A DNA stretch of 64,000 bases from Kitagawia praeruptora (taxonomy: Eukaryota > Streptophyta > Magnoliopsida > Apiales > Apiaceae). This document shows positions 44,201-57,697 of the stretch, one piece after another. Position numbers and translations under genes: made by a program. Position 1 is the stretch's first letter; the number at the start of each line of letters is the position of its first letter. The stretch is from the NCBI GenBank assembly GCA_037693485.1, contig CM075345.1, positions 89,238,001 through 89,302,000 of the forward strand, read 5' to 3'. The notes below the pieces were generated by a model. That model was not told the DNA's origin, did no database searches, and saw only the letters and a program-made list of their open reading frames with translations.

Positions 44201-46084
44201 ACCATTGCTGCTGTTCGAAGGGCTAAAGTTATCGAAACCTCCTTGAAGAATGATAAAGCTGAACTTCAAGACCAAGTAAAAACCCTAAAGGACGAGAAAC
44301 TATCGATGTTGGAGAAAATCAATGAACTGGAAGCTCAGGTTGACGCTTTGAATGCCGCTGCTGAGGTTGTTGAATCTTCTATGCTTATACAAGAGAAAGC
44401 TAGATATAATGAAGGTTATAACGAGGGTATCAGGGACTACATCCGTTCAACCTGGGAGAAGCTTCCTAACATTGACTGGCTTGTCCTTGGGGAAGATGTA
44501 GTGAACATGATTGAAGACTTCAAGAAGGAAGCGGCTGCGAAAACACCCGTACCTCCCGCTATGACGGTTGAGAGGTCACCAGGATCCACCCCTGTGACTG
44601 CGGCAGCTGCTAATCCTTCTTCTCAAGAGATTATCCAGATCATTCCTCCTGCTACTCCTCAAATGCCAGACTCTACTAAGCTTCCTGAAGCTTAAACATT
44701 CTATTAATCACCCTTTTGAACTTTGATATCTTGACAACTTTATGAGGTTGTGGGCCCCTCGTAGTGCCTCGCATGATGTAATATCTGAATTTGGTTTCTA
44801 TGGCCATCGTGCCTATAACTTTAAATGGTTGTTTTCCTGGGTCGTAGTACCCATAACTTTGGTTTCCCATGATAACTATCTATTTTGCTATATCTCTCTG
44901 TTTACTTATAAAGTTATGCATGCTTAGCTCCTTATTTGCATCTGAAACTAATACTGCACATTTTTCTCCAAAACTTCATAGAATACTCTACCATTATGCA
45001 TCCTAAAAATTAATTAGTGTCCATATTTATGCACTCAAGCTTACGTGGGCTAACCCATTGTAAGAAACAGAATACATTCATACTTTCACTTATAATCTTC
45101 TTAAAACAAATGTAACTAAATATAGCTTACTTGTAGATTTGGAACCTCTTTATTTACACTTCGAGACATGTATTCACCACCATAATCTGAACTATAGCTT
45201 TCCTTAATAATCTCTTATCCTCCCATTACTGAATAACTAAACCAGGTTCCTTACGAATAGCTGATTAATCCTGCAAAATAAATAAAACACATAAAACGGA
45301 GACCAGTTAATGTTAGTAAAATTACTCTTGTTCAATTCGGGTCAACTCTTGGAAAGGTCACCTGCTTGGTTCCCAATCCTAATTAAACTCTAGGTCCCAA
45401 CATGCCAGTCTAGGTTCCACGTTGGTTCCTTTTTTTGCCTCGAGGCGATTCTAGGAACCTGTATGCCGTTCTAGGAGTCCACACAGATTCCTCTTCTTCA
45501 TGTGTCAGGCTAGACATCTTATGAAGGTAAATGCTAAGGAACTTATTCCTTCTTCCCATGTGCCAGAGGCGGTTCCACATGAGGGAGAGCTTATTAGGCT
45601 TCTCTTTAAGAACAAGTGTACCGGTCTAGGCTCCATACAAGTTCCCACTTCCTCTCGTGCCAGAGGCGGCTCCACGGAGGGGTGAAACATATAGTTTCAG
45701 GTTCCTGTATGCCAGTCTCGGCTTCATACATGTCCCTTTAAGGTGCCTTTTGTCAGGACTTTAGGTGCCTGTCAACAGGGCTTTTCAATCATGTGCTCAA
45801 GAAATTGAGGCTTTTGGCAACAATGTCATGCTTAGTCAGCTGAGGCTTTTCAATCAAATCTGCTCAGGAAGCTGCTTGAGGCTTTTCTCGTGCTCAGAAA
45901 GCTACCCGAGGCTTTATTTCGATGCCTGTTTGGGAAGCTACCCAAGGCTCATTTTCGTATCAATCAGTCGCAATCTGCATATTCTGTCAACTCATATTCA
46001 TACTTCTCGGAACCTGTTCAACCTAGGTTCAAATTCGTATTCGTATACTGTCAATGCTACAGGAACCTGTTCACCAAGGTAACC
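41266..46084 (+). mobile_element. Segment of another gypsy-type retroelement with GGAACCTG repeats
   Basis: Both outer parts (41740-41850, 41930-42000 and 45240-46084) repeat AGGAACCTG/CAGGTTCC words, and the central part holds a gag-like gene. Sequence before the gene (GGGCACAACAAGTACCCCC at about 42120) resembles the LTR/leader border of plant gypsy elements. LTR limits could not be proven. The right side is cut by the LTR starting at 46085. Confidence 0.5.
42826..44695 (+). pseudogene. gag-like ORF of a gypsy-type element, frameshifted, with a probable intron
   Basis: The reading starts in the acidic stretch near 42826 (PEIPDLEIYNEPEPEIERD) and continues through MTLFKLEKLYEEFPRPTCTI and GVYIPLHLFLREVLDFYELA, then QLTPNSYRL. 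This is the 'putative gypsy type transposon' domain (Pfam Transposase_28-like). A one-base shift near an A-run at about 43350 moves it to another frame (KNVKQNFEQWPEQFLYCYNC). A likely intron runs from GT at 43591 to TATGCAG at 43702. The second exon (MAPKVPSF, then another shift, then KNVDEVFKTENKNSEAP) has a long coiled coil (about 44130-44400, EVSKLKEELSAQEDKVNL) and a Pro/Ser/Thr-rich tail to the TAA at 44693. Two small frameshifts make it a pseudogene. The acidic N-terminus also contains a GATGATTGAGGA near-duplication. Confidence 0.75.
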
Positions 46085-49000
46085 TGTAACACCCCCAGAT
46101 CCGGGGTCAGGGATCTGGTCGTTACGGTCTCAATGTCCATCCACAAAAACCAACATAATTTAAATTACAACCTTATGACCCAAAACAACAACATAAAACA
46201 CACCCGTTATAGTCCTAGAGATGAAATCAAAGTAATAACCAAATATTATTAATCACAAAAGTGAGTTCTTACAACCCAGAAGAATTACAATTTAACCTTT
46301 ACATACTCTTTGCCATCCATTTGTATATGTCATATAATAAAAACTTTTGATACTCAAATGCTAACAACTAGCCTACCAATAGCTTCCTCTTCGGCAATAG
46401 TAGCTATGACCTCAGCATTTAGTCCTCTGACGGCTATCACCTGCTTGCGCCGAGTGCGCCTGGTGCGGACCAACTGATCTAGCTGTTGGTGTGATATAAT
46501 ACATAAAGCAAGGGTGAGCAATAGCCCACCAAAAGGAATATATGACTGAACCATAATATATATATCAAGTCAACAATATCGTTGAAACCATATGCCATGC
46601 ATTTACGAAGACAGTGCCAATATAATGTAAACGATGAAGTTACAAGGTAACTCAAAATACATTTCTATTGGAATATCTGCTATTCCAAAGATAAGCAAGA
46701 TTATTTATCATAAAAGAGGAACTTGCAGAATAATATTGCAATTCCAGATTCAAACACTTTTTCAAACTCCTGCCAACCTGAAAGAAGTCTCTTCGATACG
46801 TGTTGCGGAGAATATCCGTCAACCTGAAAGAAGTCTCTTTGATACGTGTTGCAGGAAATTCCCGATTTGGGAGATGAACTAATACTGGAGCATTGACGCG
46901 CCACGCCAGGAGACATAACATTCACGATGATCAGTCGCAGGTTATGCTCCCCACCTTTTGTTCTCTACATGTAGAAGGAAGTACCGACAAATTTACTTGT
47001 CTACCGCCCTCTGGAACCCCCCGGCCAACGGTTGGGCCATTGCTGGGTCGGCGCCACTCGACCACTTACGCGGCTCCTAGTTCGTATAACACCCATGACT
47101 CTGAAACATATAGTTCGTCCTCCTTTTCCCAAGTATAATACTTGTTGATAAGACTCCGCAAAGTAGTCGTATCTAGTTGGAAAGGAAAATTCACCAATAT
47201 TTCCCAAGCTACTGCTTGTTAATGGATACCAACTTGTTCCAACAATATTACCCCTCGAACGATGAGAAGGTACACAAAGATTCAATACACAAATAGCAAC
47301 CAAGTTGCGAGTGACAAGAATAATTTCGAAGGATTTATGACCGGGAAGTCAACAAGATAAATAACATTTCTCAAGTAAGGTTCCCTTATAATTTGAAGGA
47401 TAGATTGAATGAAGAATAGGATTTGAGAACCTTCCTTGATAAGATAATATTAATAATAAGAGTCAGAATAATCTACATAATATTCAAGGGTCGAAGATAA
47501 TATTTGAATGAAGTAAACTCATTTTTTTAAAACGAGTTAGAAGAATTAAATAAATATTCAAAGAATATTTATTAGATCATAAATATTTAAAGAATATGTT
47601 TAATATTGCTCAAAATAACCTCGAATAATATCCAAAGTAATATTCGTTAAACGAATAATGAATATTCCAATTAATAACACTTATTGAAGAAATAATTATC
47701 AAATGAATGTTCGAAATAATATTCATTGAATAAATAATGAATATTCAAATTAATAATACTTATTGAAGAAATAATTATCAAATGAGTATTCGAAATAATA
47801 TTCATTGAATAAATAATGATCAAATGAATATTTGAAATAATATTCCAAATGAATATTCGAAATAATATTCGATAACTTAATCGACTTTAAATGAATATTG
47901 AAGATAATATTCACTGAATGAATAAAGTTCAAGTGAATATTTAAAAAAATAGTTATTAAGTGAATAAAGCTTAAAAGGAATTTATAAATAATGTTTAATA
48001 GGTGAATAATCTCGAATGAATATTCAAATAATATTAATTAAATAAAAAATGGGAAAATATTTACTTAGATATTTTCCTCCAAAAATAATTATGATATATC
48101 AAGAAATACTGACTCCAGGTCTGAATTCTATGAATGAGACTCATATGCCATTCTCTAAGGGTCTTAGCAATATCCGGCTTATAACCGATACGTTAACTAT
48201 CTAGTTTATAAGCCAACAATAATTCAAGGAACAAGTATCACAACATATCTTGAAAGTAGGCATGCATGCTATGACATATGTATAACAGAATCAATTCATA
48301 TATATATATATTATCACAACAACAGTTCCAAAGTATTGAAAACTTGCCTGGTAATCCTGTAGGAGTAGTGTGCCTCGGGTCAATCCGGTGATCTATAAAT
48401 AGTCACAATAACCGAGGTCAATTACTTAACACTTCGAAAGGCTAAGTATGCACTTTACTTATGCTAAAACACGTTTTCAAATTAGCTCGTTAGGCATCCC
48501 CTAACATAACTCTTATTACACCGATATAATCCGACACTTGCTCATTATTAAGTCATGTCATTACACTTACACTTGAAATATACTTAAGTCGTATAAGTTC
48601 TAAGGTCGGTCGTCTACAAACCAACATTATACCTCGAGTTTTATTGCCCGTTACTAAGTAATTTACCAAAGTTATAACCAAGTGTACTTCTAAGGGGGTT
48701 CGTTCGCGCTTAACCTCAATTCGAACATTTTAATAAAATCGAAAAATGATCCATTTGACATGAGGTTTTCTCCCATACCTTCCTTATGATATCTAATATT
48801 TAATTACTAAGATTCGCCACTGATTTAGCAATATTAACGGGGTTCAATTTCAATTACGAACTCGCACTTACGGTTTCGAACACTTTTACGATTTTGACCA
48901 TAACTCCTAAACCATAAGTCTGTTTGCTTCGATTCTCATGCCAAAACGATCTATGACTCGAGATTTACAAGGGTATGTCAACTATTCATCAAAATCAGAA

Positions 49001-50711
49001 ACTTATCCCAACGGTTATGCACCAATTTTAAGGTTTTACGAAATTTCGGCATTACGACAGCTATACATCGAACGTTCCAAAAATCGTAACATCAAAACCA
49101 AGCCACACCGGGCATATCATACCTCTTATACACGCGATTATTATCTTAATAAGTCCAATAACTCCTCACTTCATCATAATAATCATCATGTCTCTTAAAT
49201 CAACTAATCAACTATATAATCACGCTTATAACATCACCATGAACATACTAATCTAAGATCATCCAATAATCATCAAAACTTAAACTAAAAGCTAGGGTTT
49301 CTTGAGATGATTACCTTCCTTGGAGAGTGTACAAGCTCTAATAATCCTTATATATTCCTTGTATAACCTTAAGATAGCTTGAATCATCCAAATCAAGCAA
49401 GAAAACAAAGTTACTTTCTAAGGGTTACTATTCATCATCACTTTTGTAAAAATCATAGAAAATCGAAAAATAAGAGTTTGGCTCTCAACTTTTACCACAT
49501 CTTGGCCTCTTCATAAGATTTGTATTGAGTCCTAGCTCATCAAATTTGAAGCTTCCTAGCTAGGGTTTTGAACCCCATCTTTCCGTTGGTCGGAAACTGT
49601 GACGGAAAGGCCGGTTCGGTTCTTCAACTTGGGGAGGAGATTTGACTAGGCTACACTCCTTTGATGGCCATGAAATTTTGAACGAACCTTACCCATGGAG
49701 TGGAGAAGCTATGGTTAAAATTTGGTTATTTTAGAATGGGTAGAAGTGGAGATATGAATTTTTCTTTCCTTGATGCTACTGCTGGGCAGTTTGAGAGAGA
49801 TGGAGTTTTGCTTGGTTTCTCTTGCTTTGTTCTCATCTACTTTGCATTATTGTAGTGTATTTAGATAATATCTCCCATAAATTAGCTTTAATAAAGGCAT
49901 GATGTCATGGATGATGTTTTTAGAGAGACAAGTGTTGATGATTAGTGGTGAGGAAGCTAAGTGCTTGGTTGGTTTCTAATCTTGCTAGTTACTCTTGTAA
50001 CTATTTGGTTACTAGATATTTTCCACTAGCACATGCATGCACCTTGATCCTCTGCTTGTTTCTTTGTCTGGTTATTACTCAATTTGATTGATCGTTCGGA
50101 GGAATGTCTCAAGGATTTCTAGTTAGGGTTTTATCGGAAACCTTCTTAATATTTAAACTATCATTCTAAATCCTCTTATAATCCTTGAATTTAAATTCCT
50201 CAAATCTTTTTAATCAATTCTTAAATCATTCAGTGTCCAGGGAAATCTCGGAGAAAATAAAAGTGCCATTTTTTTGAATCTGATATCGTTTACATACACT
50301 TATTTTACCCCTGGGTCATGAATACGAACTCAGAAATCCGTTCTGCATACTTCTATATAGCGGCGTCTGATAATATTCCAATTTCCACCAAAAACACTAT
50401 TCACCACTTATTTTTTCTTTATTCCTTATATTTAGAAAAATGTCCTTGTCCTCTTTCGAGCGATCCTTAACCCTTTCACGGAATCACTAGACTAATAACT
50501 GATATCGTTCTAGATGACATGAGAATATTTCCTCTGTTAGGAATTCCCATAACTTACCTCCCTAGGAGATAGATTATTCTAATCTAAGTTCACAACCAAG
50601 CATTCTTCAAGACATATAAACATTGGAATCCGAATCCATTCCATATTCGTTCATTTCTATATTAATACATAATAAAAGTTTTAATTCCTACCAAAAATCT
50701 GGGTTCTTATA
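46085..50711 (-). mobile_element. 3' LTR of a minus-strand gypsy (Tekay/Del-like chromovirus) element
   Basis: On the minus strand it runs from (TG)TATAAGAACCCAG (50711, first bases mutated) to CCGGATCTGGGGGTGTTACA (46085), about 4.6 kb. Just beyond 50711 lies AAGGATGGAGAC, a polypurine-like tract. Then, in the right direction, comes the end of the pol reading frame. A second, diverged copy starts at 60524, confirming it is an LTR. Short open frames inside have no counterpart in known proteins. Confidence 0.88.
47600..48055. repeat. AT-rich tandem array inside the 3' LTR (GAATATTCGAAATAATATTC type)
   Basis: Degenerate units of about 35-60 bp with the near-palindromic core AATGAATATTCGAAATAATA recur many times. 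The equivalent array in the other LTR lies at about 61935-62560 and differs in unit number and order, so it has changed since insertion. Confidence 0.8.
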
Positions 50712-50721
50712 GTCTCCATCC

Positions 50722-51070
50722 TTAAAAGGATTCCGTCCCGGAATCAGTCTGAGAGCAAATGGGGTACTTTTCCAGCATCGCGCTTTCTAATTCCCAAGTT
50801 GATTCTTCCACATTGTGGTTCTACCACAAGACTCTGACTAGCTTGATGACCTTGTTTCGGAGTACTTGCTCTTTTCGATCTATGATTTCCATAGGCTACT
50901 CCACATAGGTTAGGTCTGGTTGCATGACTACGTGCTCATATTCTACTATATACTTAACCTCCGGGTTATACTTCCTTAACATCGAAACATGGAACACATT
51001 GTGCACTTGTTGCAGATTTGGGGGTAATGCTAGTTCGTAAGCTAGTTCCCCGATCCATCCTTAATCCTTT
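50722..51070 (-). pseudogene. C-terminal end of gypsy pol (integrase tail / chromodomain region)
   Basis: One minus-strand frame of about 116 codons, ending at TAA (50722-50724), gives ELAYELALPPNLQQVHNVFH, then VSMLRKYNPE and RKEQVLRNKVIKLVRVLW, then NVEESTWELESAM. This is the classic end of Tekay/Del-type chromoviral polyproteins. Two in-frame TAG stops (after TYVE and after RVLW) make it inactive. Otherwise the frame is intact, suggesting moderate age. Confidence 0.92.
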
Positions 51071-51079
51071 TTCCTCAAT

Positions 51080-54000
51080 CGTTGCCACTTTTTGCACAAC
51101 ACATTATCGGGGTTATGCCCTTACCCAATCATATCAATATAAAAAATTGAAGAATTTATTGAGAGATCACTATGATCAATGAACATTTGTCATATTGCAT
51201 AGTTAGTATAGAAGGGGGCCAGCCTTTAGTACTTGACAAGCAATTAAACAAGTTACGGTATTCCACCTAGGCTTCTATCACACAGACAGATAGTCACATA
51301 GAAGTACCTCCCCTCCTTAAAGGGTTGTGACTGATACGGAGAGGCTTCGCCGACTGAGAACACCGCTACCCTAATAGAAAGCTCCTTGATGTGCCGGATA
51401 AAGCAAATCTTGTGCCGGACTCCGATCCCTATGCTTTTCTAACTCACACCAGAACAACTGATTTCGGCGGAGTTTAAGCCTTCCTGTACAGGGTTATCTC
51501 ACAATAGCAAATACAAGCCAGAGATATGTTCTTCTTCTATCTCGGCAACCAAGTCTGCTAACCTTCACTCCTTTTTTTCTGGTACTGCTTGCTGAGCCAA
51601 AGGGCCTCGTTTCATGTAGAATCGTCACTATCAAACTCGTTTGCTTAAAAAATAAGATGAATAAGAAAGAAGAAAAGAAAAGAATTTCAAAGAATTATAG
51701 AAAGTTTCCATGATTGCAAAATATCATACTTAGGATTTACCTCTGAACTGTAGAGGTTCATTAGAGAAGAAAAATAATCGTATTCATATCAAATACTACT
51801 TTATCATAGTCTCACGTGTCTACATATCCTCGTTGCTCTGTCCATCATCCTATGGACCCATTCTCTCGTTCGATCTTAGCACTACTCACTTTTGGAAAAT
51901 CCTTCGACTCTTTCGGGTTAGATCTTGGATTTCTCGCTTGACATCATTGTTACTGGCATTCCACGCCATATTACTAGCTCTTTCATATGCACAATACTAA
52001 CACTATCAGATTGTCACCCCGAGAGCTCGTTAGAAAACCGATTCATCAATCCATTCATAACATTCTTTGCTTCACATTCCGTAATTACTTCCCAATCTTT
52101 TCTTTATCAATCACATCCTTCTCATTATCTGATTCCCATTCACTTCTGTTATTTAACTCCACCGTCATCTCATTATCGAGACACCCGGCACCTTTACTCA
52201 ATAACGTCACGTTTGTGGGGTTAGACCTTCCTTTGTTCAACCAGTTAGATCTTTACTTTCTCAATCCATGAGTCTCCGTATTACTCAACCGATCTATTCC
52301 AAATTTTCCTCGAATTTTCCAAACTTAACAGGATTTAATCTTTATGTCATTTATGCTTTCACTTTCAACTTTTCTAGCTTCATTGTTGGGGTTTCTCAGG
52401 AGTCCGTATATTCAACTCCCTTATTGATCCTCAACTCTATTTCCTTTATATCAACCGTCTTGTTTCTATTTCAAACATCACATCATTCCAACTTATACAT
52501 TCCGAAATAAATCTTGCCGATTTCTCTAACTTAGATCCAATATAATCTATTCCTACCAAACTTGCCTCTTAGCATTACGAATCTCCGACCTCATATTCTC
52601 TATCTTGTTTGAGCAAAAATACACCAACATAAACTTGCTTGTCATTCATCAGCATGCCATTTAGCTTTATCAATAGCAACACTATCTTTATCTTTGCGTT
52701 GTTATCGCATTTCTTAGAAGAATCACCACTACATTAATATAGCCCTTTGTTGAATCACCATCATTATCGCTTTAATAACTAACCTTAAATCAATTTCGTA
52801 TCACGGTCCTGGTTTACCTCAATTAAGACCTTCTAAGGTATGTAATATGCTTCGGATGACATCGGGAATCGAATGTTTATTTAAACTATTCTTATGCTTG
52901 CTTCTTGCACCATCCTCAGAAGGAATGTAAATCCTCCACCACAATATATCCTTCGAGTCCTTCTCAATATCATTCTGTTTCTTTGGTATGAGCATCTATA
53001 ATCACTCCTCTATACTTAAAGTGTCGGCCACCTCATTGGCCTTTCCTGATAATAATAGTTTCTTGCAATCAATATTTTTTGGGTCTGTTCCAACTTAAAT
53101 TTTTATATCTCATCCCCATCACTGTTGGGTGAAAGCATTCTCCCTTAAACTCTGCTGAAGGAGAGAAAATATAGATCAGTCCTTTTCCATGAGTCATTGC
53201 TTCCACCTTTCCGTGTGGACTTTATCACAGTTACTCCCAATCATACCTATGATATTTCTTCTCTTAGTTCTTCCTTGTTTTAGGATAATCTCAACCTTTA
53301 TTGGTTCAATCCATAACCCTTCATGGTTTCACACATGCCTTATCTGGCATTATCGTTATTATGTCATACATTTCCTACCAAACTTCTAGTTTGAAACTCA
53401 GAATGTTACCTTTTTCCTTGTAAGGTTTCTTAGGCCATCCTCATCATTCATCCTGTATTTTCTGGGTACAGGGTATATCAAACATCATTCATTAATCTTA
53501 TAACAATTCTGTCTATGTGCTTTTCGAAATTCCTTTAAATAAATCCTTAAAGGTTGTTGTTGCCTTAGTCAATCCAACTTATACCATCCAAATTCATGAT
53601 GCCTTTATTAGGGTAATGCCATCCTTTGTACATCCCCAGGGTTCATCCTAATTTATGGATATTCTATCCTCAATTCGATTTTCAAGAAATACTTACATCC
53701 TTTAATTGAAAATCAAATCCTATATCCTTAATAAGGGTCTCTTTTCAATCATTCTCATCTTGATAATCTATAGGTAGCTTAACGCTAACCTCTTCTTTCA
53801 AACGGATGCCAGTCTACATGGCCTTCTAAAGACAACATATGTTTATCTATCTTACAGAATTTGGTAATGGTAGTAAGGATGTTCTGGAAGATATTGGTCG
53901 AGTTCAATGTGAATCTCTTAGTACCTATTGGTTTTATCAAAGATATTAGCTTCAGACAAAATTTCTGTATCATACCGAACAAGCTTTGACCATTTCTATA

Positions 54001-55701
54001 TACTTAGATCGATCATTTACCTTAGTCATGATGCACCCATGGTGTTTCTAAAATCCTGTCATCATGTATCTCAATTCACTTCTCTTCTCTTTCTAGTTCA
54101 TAAACTGGTTAATCATATACACATGCATCACTTCACTTTACATCCAAAAGCTCTCGCGGTCGGCGCTTGGATAAAAGCAACCCCCGCTTTGTCCTGACAT
54201 TGCTGGTTTAGTCACTTAATAATCCTTTATGACATGGCTCCAACTGGCCATACTAGAATATGTGAGTTTAGGGGTTAGCTTATAGCATTACTTTCCTAGC
54301 AATAGCTAGTAGGGTGTCTCCCTCGCCCATAGCGAATCTAATTTATCTGGGATATGTTACGCTTATCGATATACTTTTCCTCACGTACTACTAAACTTCT
54401 TCTTTGTGTATTTGTGCACTGCTTTCCCTTATACAGTAAACCTTAGGTACCAGGGTAGCATAGTCACTCAACTCGAGCACCGCCGAACTTCGTTCATCCT
54501 AATTCCCTGATACTTTTCCTGATCTTTTCAAATTTTACTCCCTATAAGTCTCAATAGACTTCTCAGTACCGTTTCAGGTCACCTTTTCTTTCAACTTCTC
54601 TTATCAATCCCACGTGCCGCATAATAGCCTTTTCATTTAAGTCATTCCCGGAATTTCTCAGTCCGTTTTGGTCCTTAGCTACCTTACCCCATCCACAGGG
54701 TTCGCTCTAGTTTCCACTCTCTTTAGTGACGTCCTCTGATAATCAGAAAGACAAGGTTTGCCAAATTTTGTTGAATTTTTTTCCAGTATCAAGGAAATTT
54801 TGGTCAATCTATTCTCCCACTGGTAACACCCAGAAGATTAATTTTGGAACCAGAAGAATAGTTCTAGGCACATCCAAGTAGGTAGAATCGTAAGTCGTTA
54901 TAATAACGGAATGATTGACATAATGTTGGAAGTCTAATCGCTGGAAAAAGAACCAATATATTAAATCCATAGAAGGAAATCAAAAGTTCCAAACTGAAAC
55001 AGGCCACATCTTCCTGATATCTATTCGCCCTAATAGACGTTACATCCAATATCAATCTACCTAACCACTAGTCTCAAAAGGAATACTACCGTCGGAGTTA
55101 GTCGTTCCACAAAATTGGCACCACCAAGGCCATCTGAATCTGGTGAACCGTGCTGTCCGAATGCATCTACAGTTACTATGTCGTGCTGCACAAGCACAGT
55201 ACCTAAACCTGTATGAGATGCATCATAATATATCACAAAGTTTTCCTTCTTCCATTAGGCAACGCCAACGCGGGGTCGTCGCCAATTTCATCTTTAACTC
55301 TAGGGAGATTTTCTCACGGTTTTCTATTTATTCAGACTTATTAGTCCTTTGTTGGTGTGGATGGCCTTTCTCAATTGATACTGCCTCTAAATCGGCGGGG
55401 TCAACCAACACTACTCACTATTGATCGCATGTCCTAATAATTGAACTTCCTTTTGCCAGAACTCATAGTTTGAGAACTTGGCATACACTTGTTCTTTCGG
55501 GTTTCATCTTTAAAACATTCTCCGTTACCTCTTAACCACTGATCGTATTACTTGATCCATTTATGATTCAGCGTCGGAGTAGACTTAAGGTAACTACTAT
55601 AATCCATTCAAAGAATAGAAAGAATTTAATATTCCTTTGAATCACATGCAACTAATGTTTCTGGTTCATCATTTCACTAAGTTGAAATAAACCTATACTT
55701 A
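51080..55701. other. Degenerate retroelement interior, no gene recognised
   Basis: TC-rich text with many short open frames on the + strand. These are the antisense of a decayed minus-strand coding region and show no motif of their own. A purine-rich stretch at about 51650-51700 (AAGAAAGAAGAAAAGAAAAG) stands out. Confidence 0.45.
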
Positions 55702-56065
55702 GGCCCTGTTTGGTATTGCTGTTCCTGACAGCAACAACAGCTTATTTCTGAAAAGTAGGTAAAATGCTGTTTGGTAAATTTTAAAAGTAGCTTTTCTGAA
55801 AAGTGCTTTTTGCTGAAAAGCTGCTTTTAGAGAAAGCATGTCCCCCATGCTTTTGAAAAAAGCTACTTTTCAGCTTTTATATGAAGCAGTTACTGATATG
55901 AACATCAAATCTCACCAAAAACATTATTTTTTACAAAATAATATGCAAAACAAGCATATATCAAAAATATTACCAAACAGTTATCTGATTTTCGCAACAG
56001 CACTTATTTTAACAACACTTTTTTCAACAGCAAATCAGTTTTTAACGGCAATCCCAAACAGAGCC
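55702..56065. mobile_element. Tourist-like (PIF/Harbinger) MITE, copy 2
   Basis: The ends GGCCCTGTTTGGTATTGCTG and CAATCCCAAACAGAGCC are inverse copies, flanked by TTA on both sides (55699-55701 and 56066-56068), the PIF/Harbinger target duplication. The 364-bp element is clearly homologous to 28614-28963. It sits inside the gypsy interior and so is younger than it. Confidence 0.9.
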
Positions 56066-56148
56066 TTAGTCCCTGACAGTAGTCATATTACGGGTTTATC
56101 ATAGACTCACTGGTCTTTTCCTCTTGTAGATTATGAGATCATCGTCTC

Positions 56149-57093
56149 TAGGGGTGAGTATTCGGTAATTCGGTAAAATAACCGAACCGAACCGAATTAT
56201 CGAAATACCGAATAAGGCCAAATATTATAACCGAACACCGAACCGAACCGAAATATTTATTTCGGTTATTTTGGTTATTTTACCGAAATAACCGAATTAT
56301 ATATATATTTATATATTTTATTTTACATATTAAATATAAAAATATAAATATTATTATTTTGCATATTAAAATTATTATTTTACATATAAAAAATTACTCC
56401 CTCCGTCCCAATGGATTCTTTACAGTTACTAATTTGGGACGTCCCATGGATTCTTTACATTACCCAAAATAGTAACTTTTAACAATAAAATATATTACAC
56501 TTTACACTATTACACCCACTACTACTCTACTTTTTCACCACTTTACACTATTACACCCACTACTACTCTTATTTTAACAATAAAATCACTATTACACCCA
56601 CTACTTCATTTATTTTAACAATATTACACCCACTATCCTTGGTCTCCGTGCCCAAACACAACGTAAAGAAACCACCGGGACGGAGGGAGTATTATTTCAC
56701 ATGTAAAATATAAATATTATTATTTTACATATAAAAATTATTATTTGACTTATAAAAATTTATTATTTTACATGTAAAATATAAAAAAATATTAGTTTAC
56801 ATATAAAATATAAATATTATTATTTTAGATATAAAATATTATTATTTTAGATACAAAATATTATTATTTTACATATAAAAAATTATTATTTTGTATATAA
56901 AAAATTATTATTTTACATATAAAATGTAAATATTATTATTTATTATATATTTCGGTTAATTCGGTAATTTCGGTTATTTCGGTTAAAAAACCGAAATAAC
57001 CGAATAACTGAAATATCATAACCAAATACCGAACCGAAATATTTTGGTTATTCGGTTCGGTATTCGGTTAACCGAACCGAATACTCACCCCTA
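56149..57093. mobile_element. Non-autonomous hAT element rich in CCGAA/TTCGG, with nested Stowaway
   Basis: The ends TAGGGGTGAGTATTCGG and CCGAATACTCACCCCTA are flanked by the 8-bp duplication ATCGTCTC (56141-56148 and 57094-57101). Both arms are arrays of TTCGGTTATTTCGG/CCGAACCGAA words. The middle is an AT-rich tandem stretch of TATTATTTTACATATAAAA units. It is built on the same plan as the hAT element at 11745-12421 but with a different subterminal motif. Confidence 0.93.
56397..56689. mobile_element. Stowaway MITE nested in the hAT element
   Basis: 293 bp with ends CTCCCTCCGTCCC and GGGACGGAGGGAG and flanking TA (56395-56396 and 56690-56691). Its interior has repeated TTACACCCACTACT words. 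It is younger than the hAT host element, and the empty site is preserved at about 57820. Confidence 0.93.
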
Positions 57094-57697
57094 ATCGTCT
57101 CGCTTACTACTTCCTTATATCACTTTATCCAATCATGCCATCACTTTCCAGTATCTTTATTTTCTAAGTTGATCCATTCATAAAATGGATATTTCTCTGA
57201 ATAAAACCACCCCATCAATCTCAATTTGACTTCATAAATTATAACCTATGGAATCTACCTTTTTATGGCGAATTACCATTGACAATATTCACACTAATTC
57301 CTTTTTTTCCAAATGGTATGACACTTACTGCCTCCATCTTAACTGCTCTTGGAGACTCTGCTCCACGTCCTATATCGATGTCTATGATAATCATGCATCA
57401 TTCTACTCTTTTCTCATTAATCTGGAAGTCTCTATGGATTCTTATCTAATCCCATATAAGATCTCAGGTAATTCTTTCAATCCGTCTTCCTTGCTGGTAC
57501 TACATCCGGCAGTCCGGCTATGAATCCAATATGCATCTTTAATTCTTTTTAATAATATCTCAATTCTTTACGCTCACTTCTCTAAGCAATACTCCTTAAC
57601 TCTTACAGTCTCTCTGGCTGCAACCCTCATTTCCTCAAGGGTAAACTCCTTATCCCTAACAGGATTCTCCTCTTTAGCTAAAACCTCCTCCTGGTGA

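Noticed and set aside
45500..46252. Small open frames near the end of the GGAACCTG-repeat region
   Set aside because: Composition follows the AGGTTCC repeat vocabulary and the frames cross an element border at 46085.
47600..48055. CRISPR-like repeat array
   Set aside because: Units are degenerate, AT-rich, without unique spacers, and lie within a plant LTR.
53000..54250. Possible host gene on the + strand in the TC-rich stretch
   Set aside because: Open frames are short, lack motifs and splice logic, and lie in the interior of a minus-strand gypsy element.
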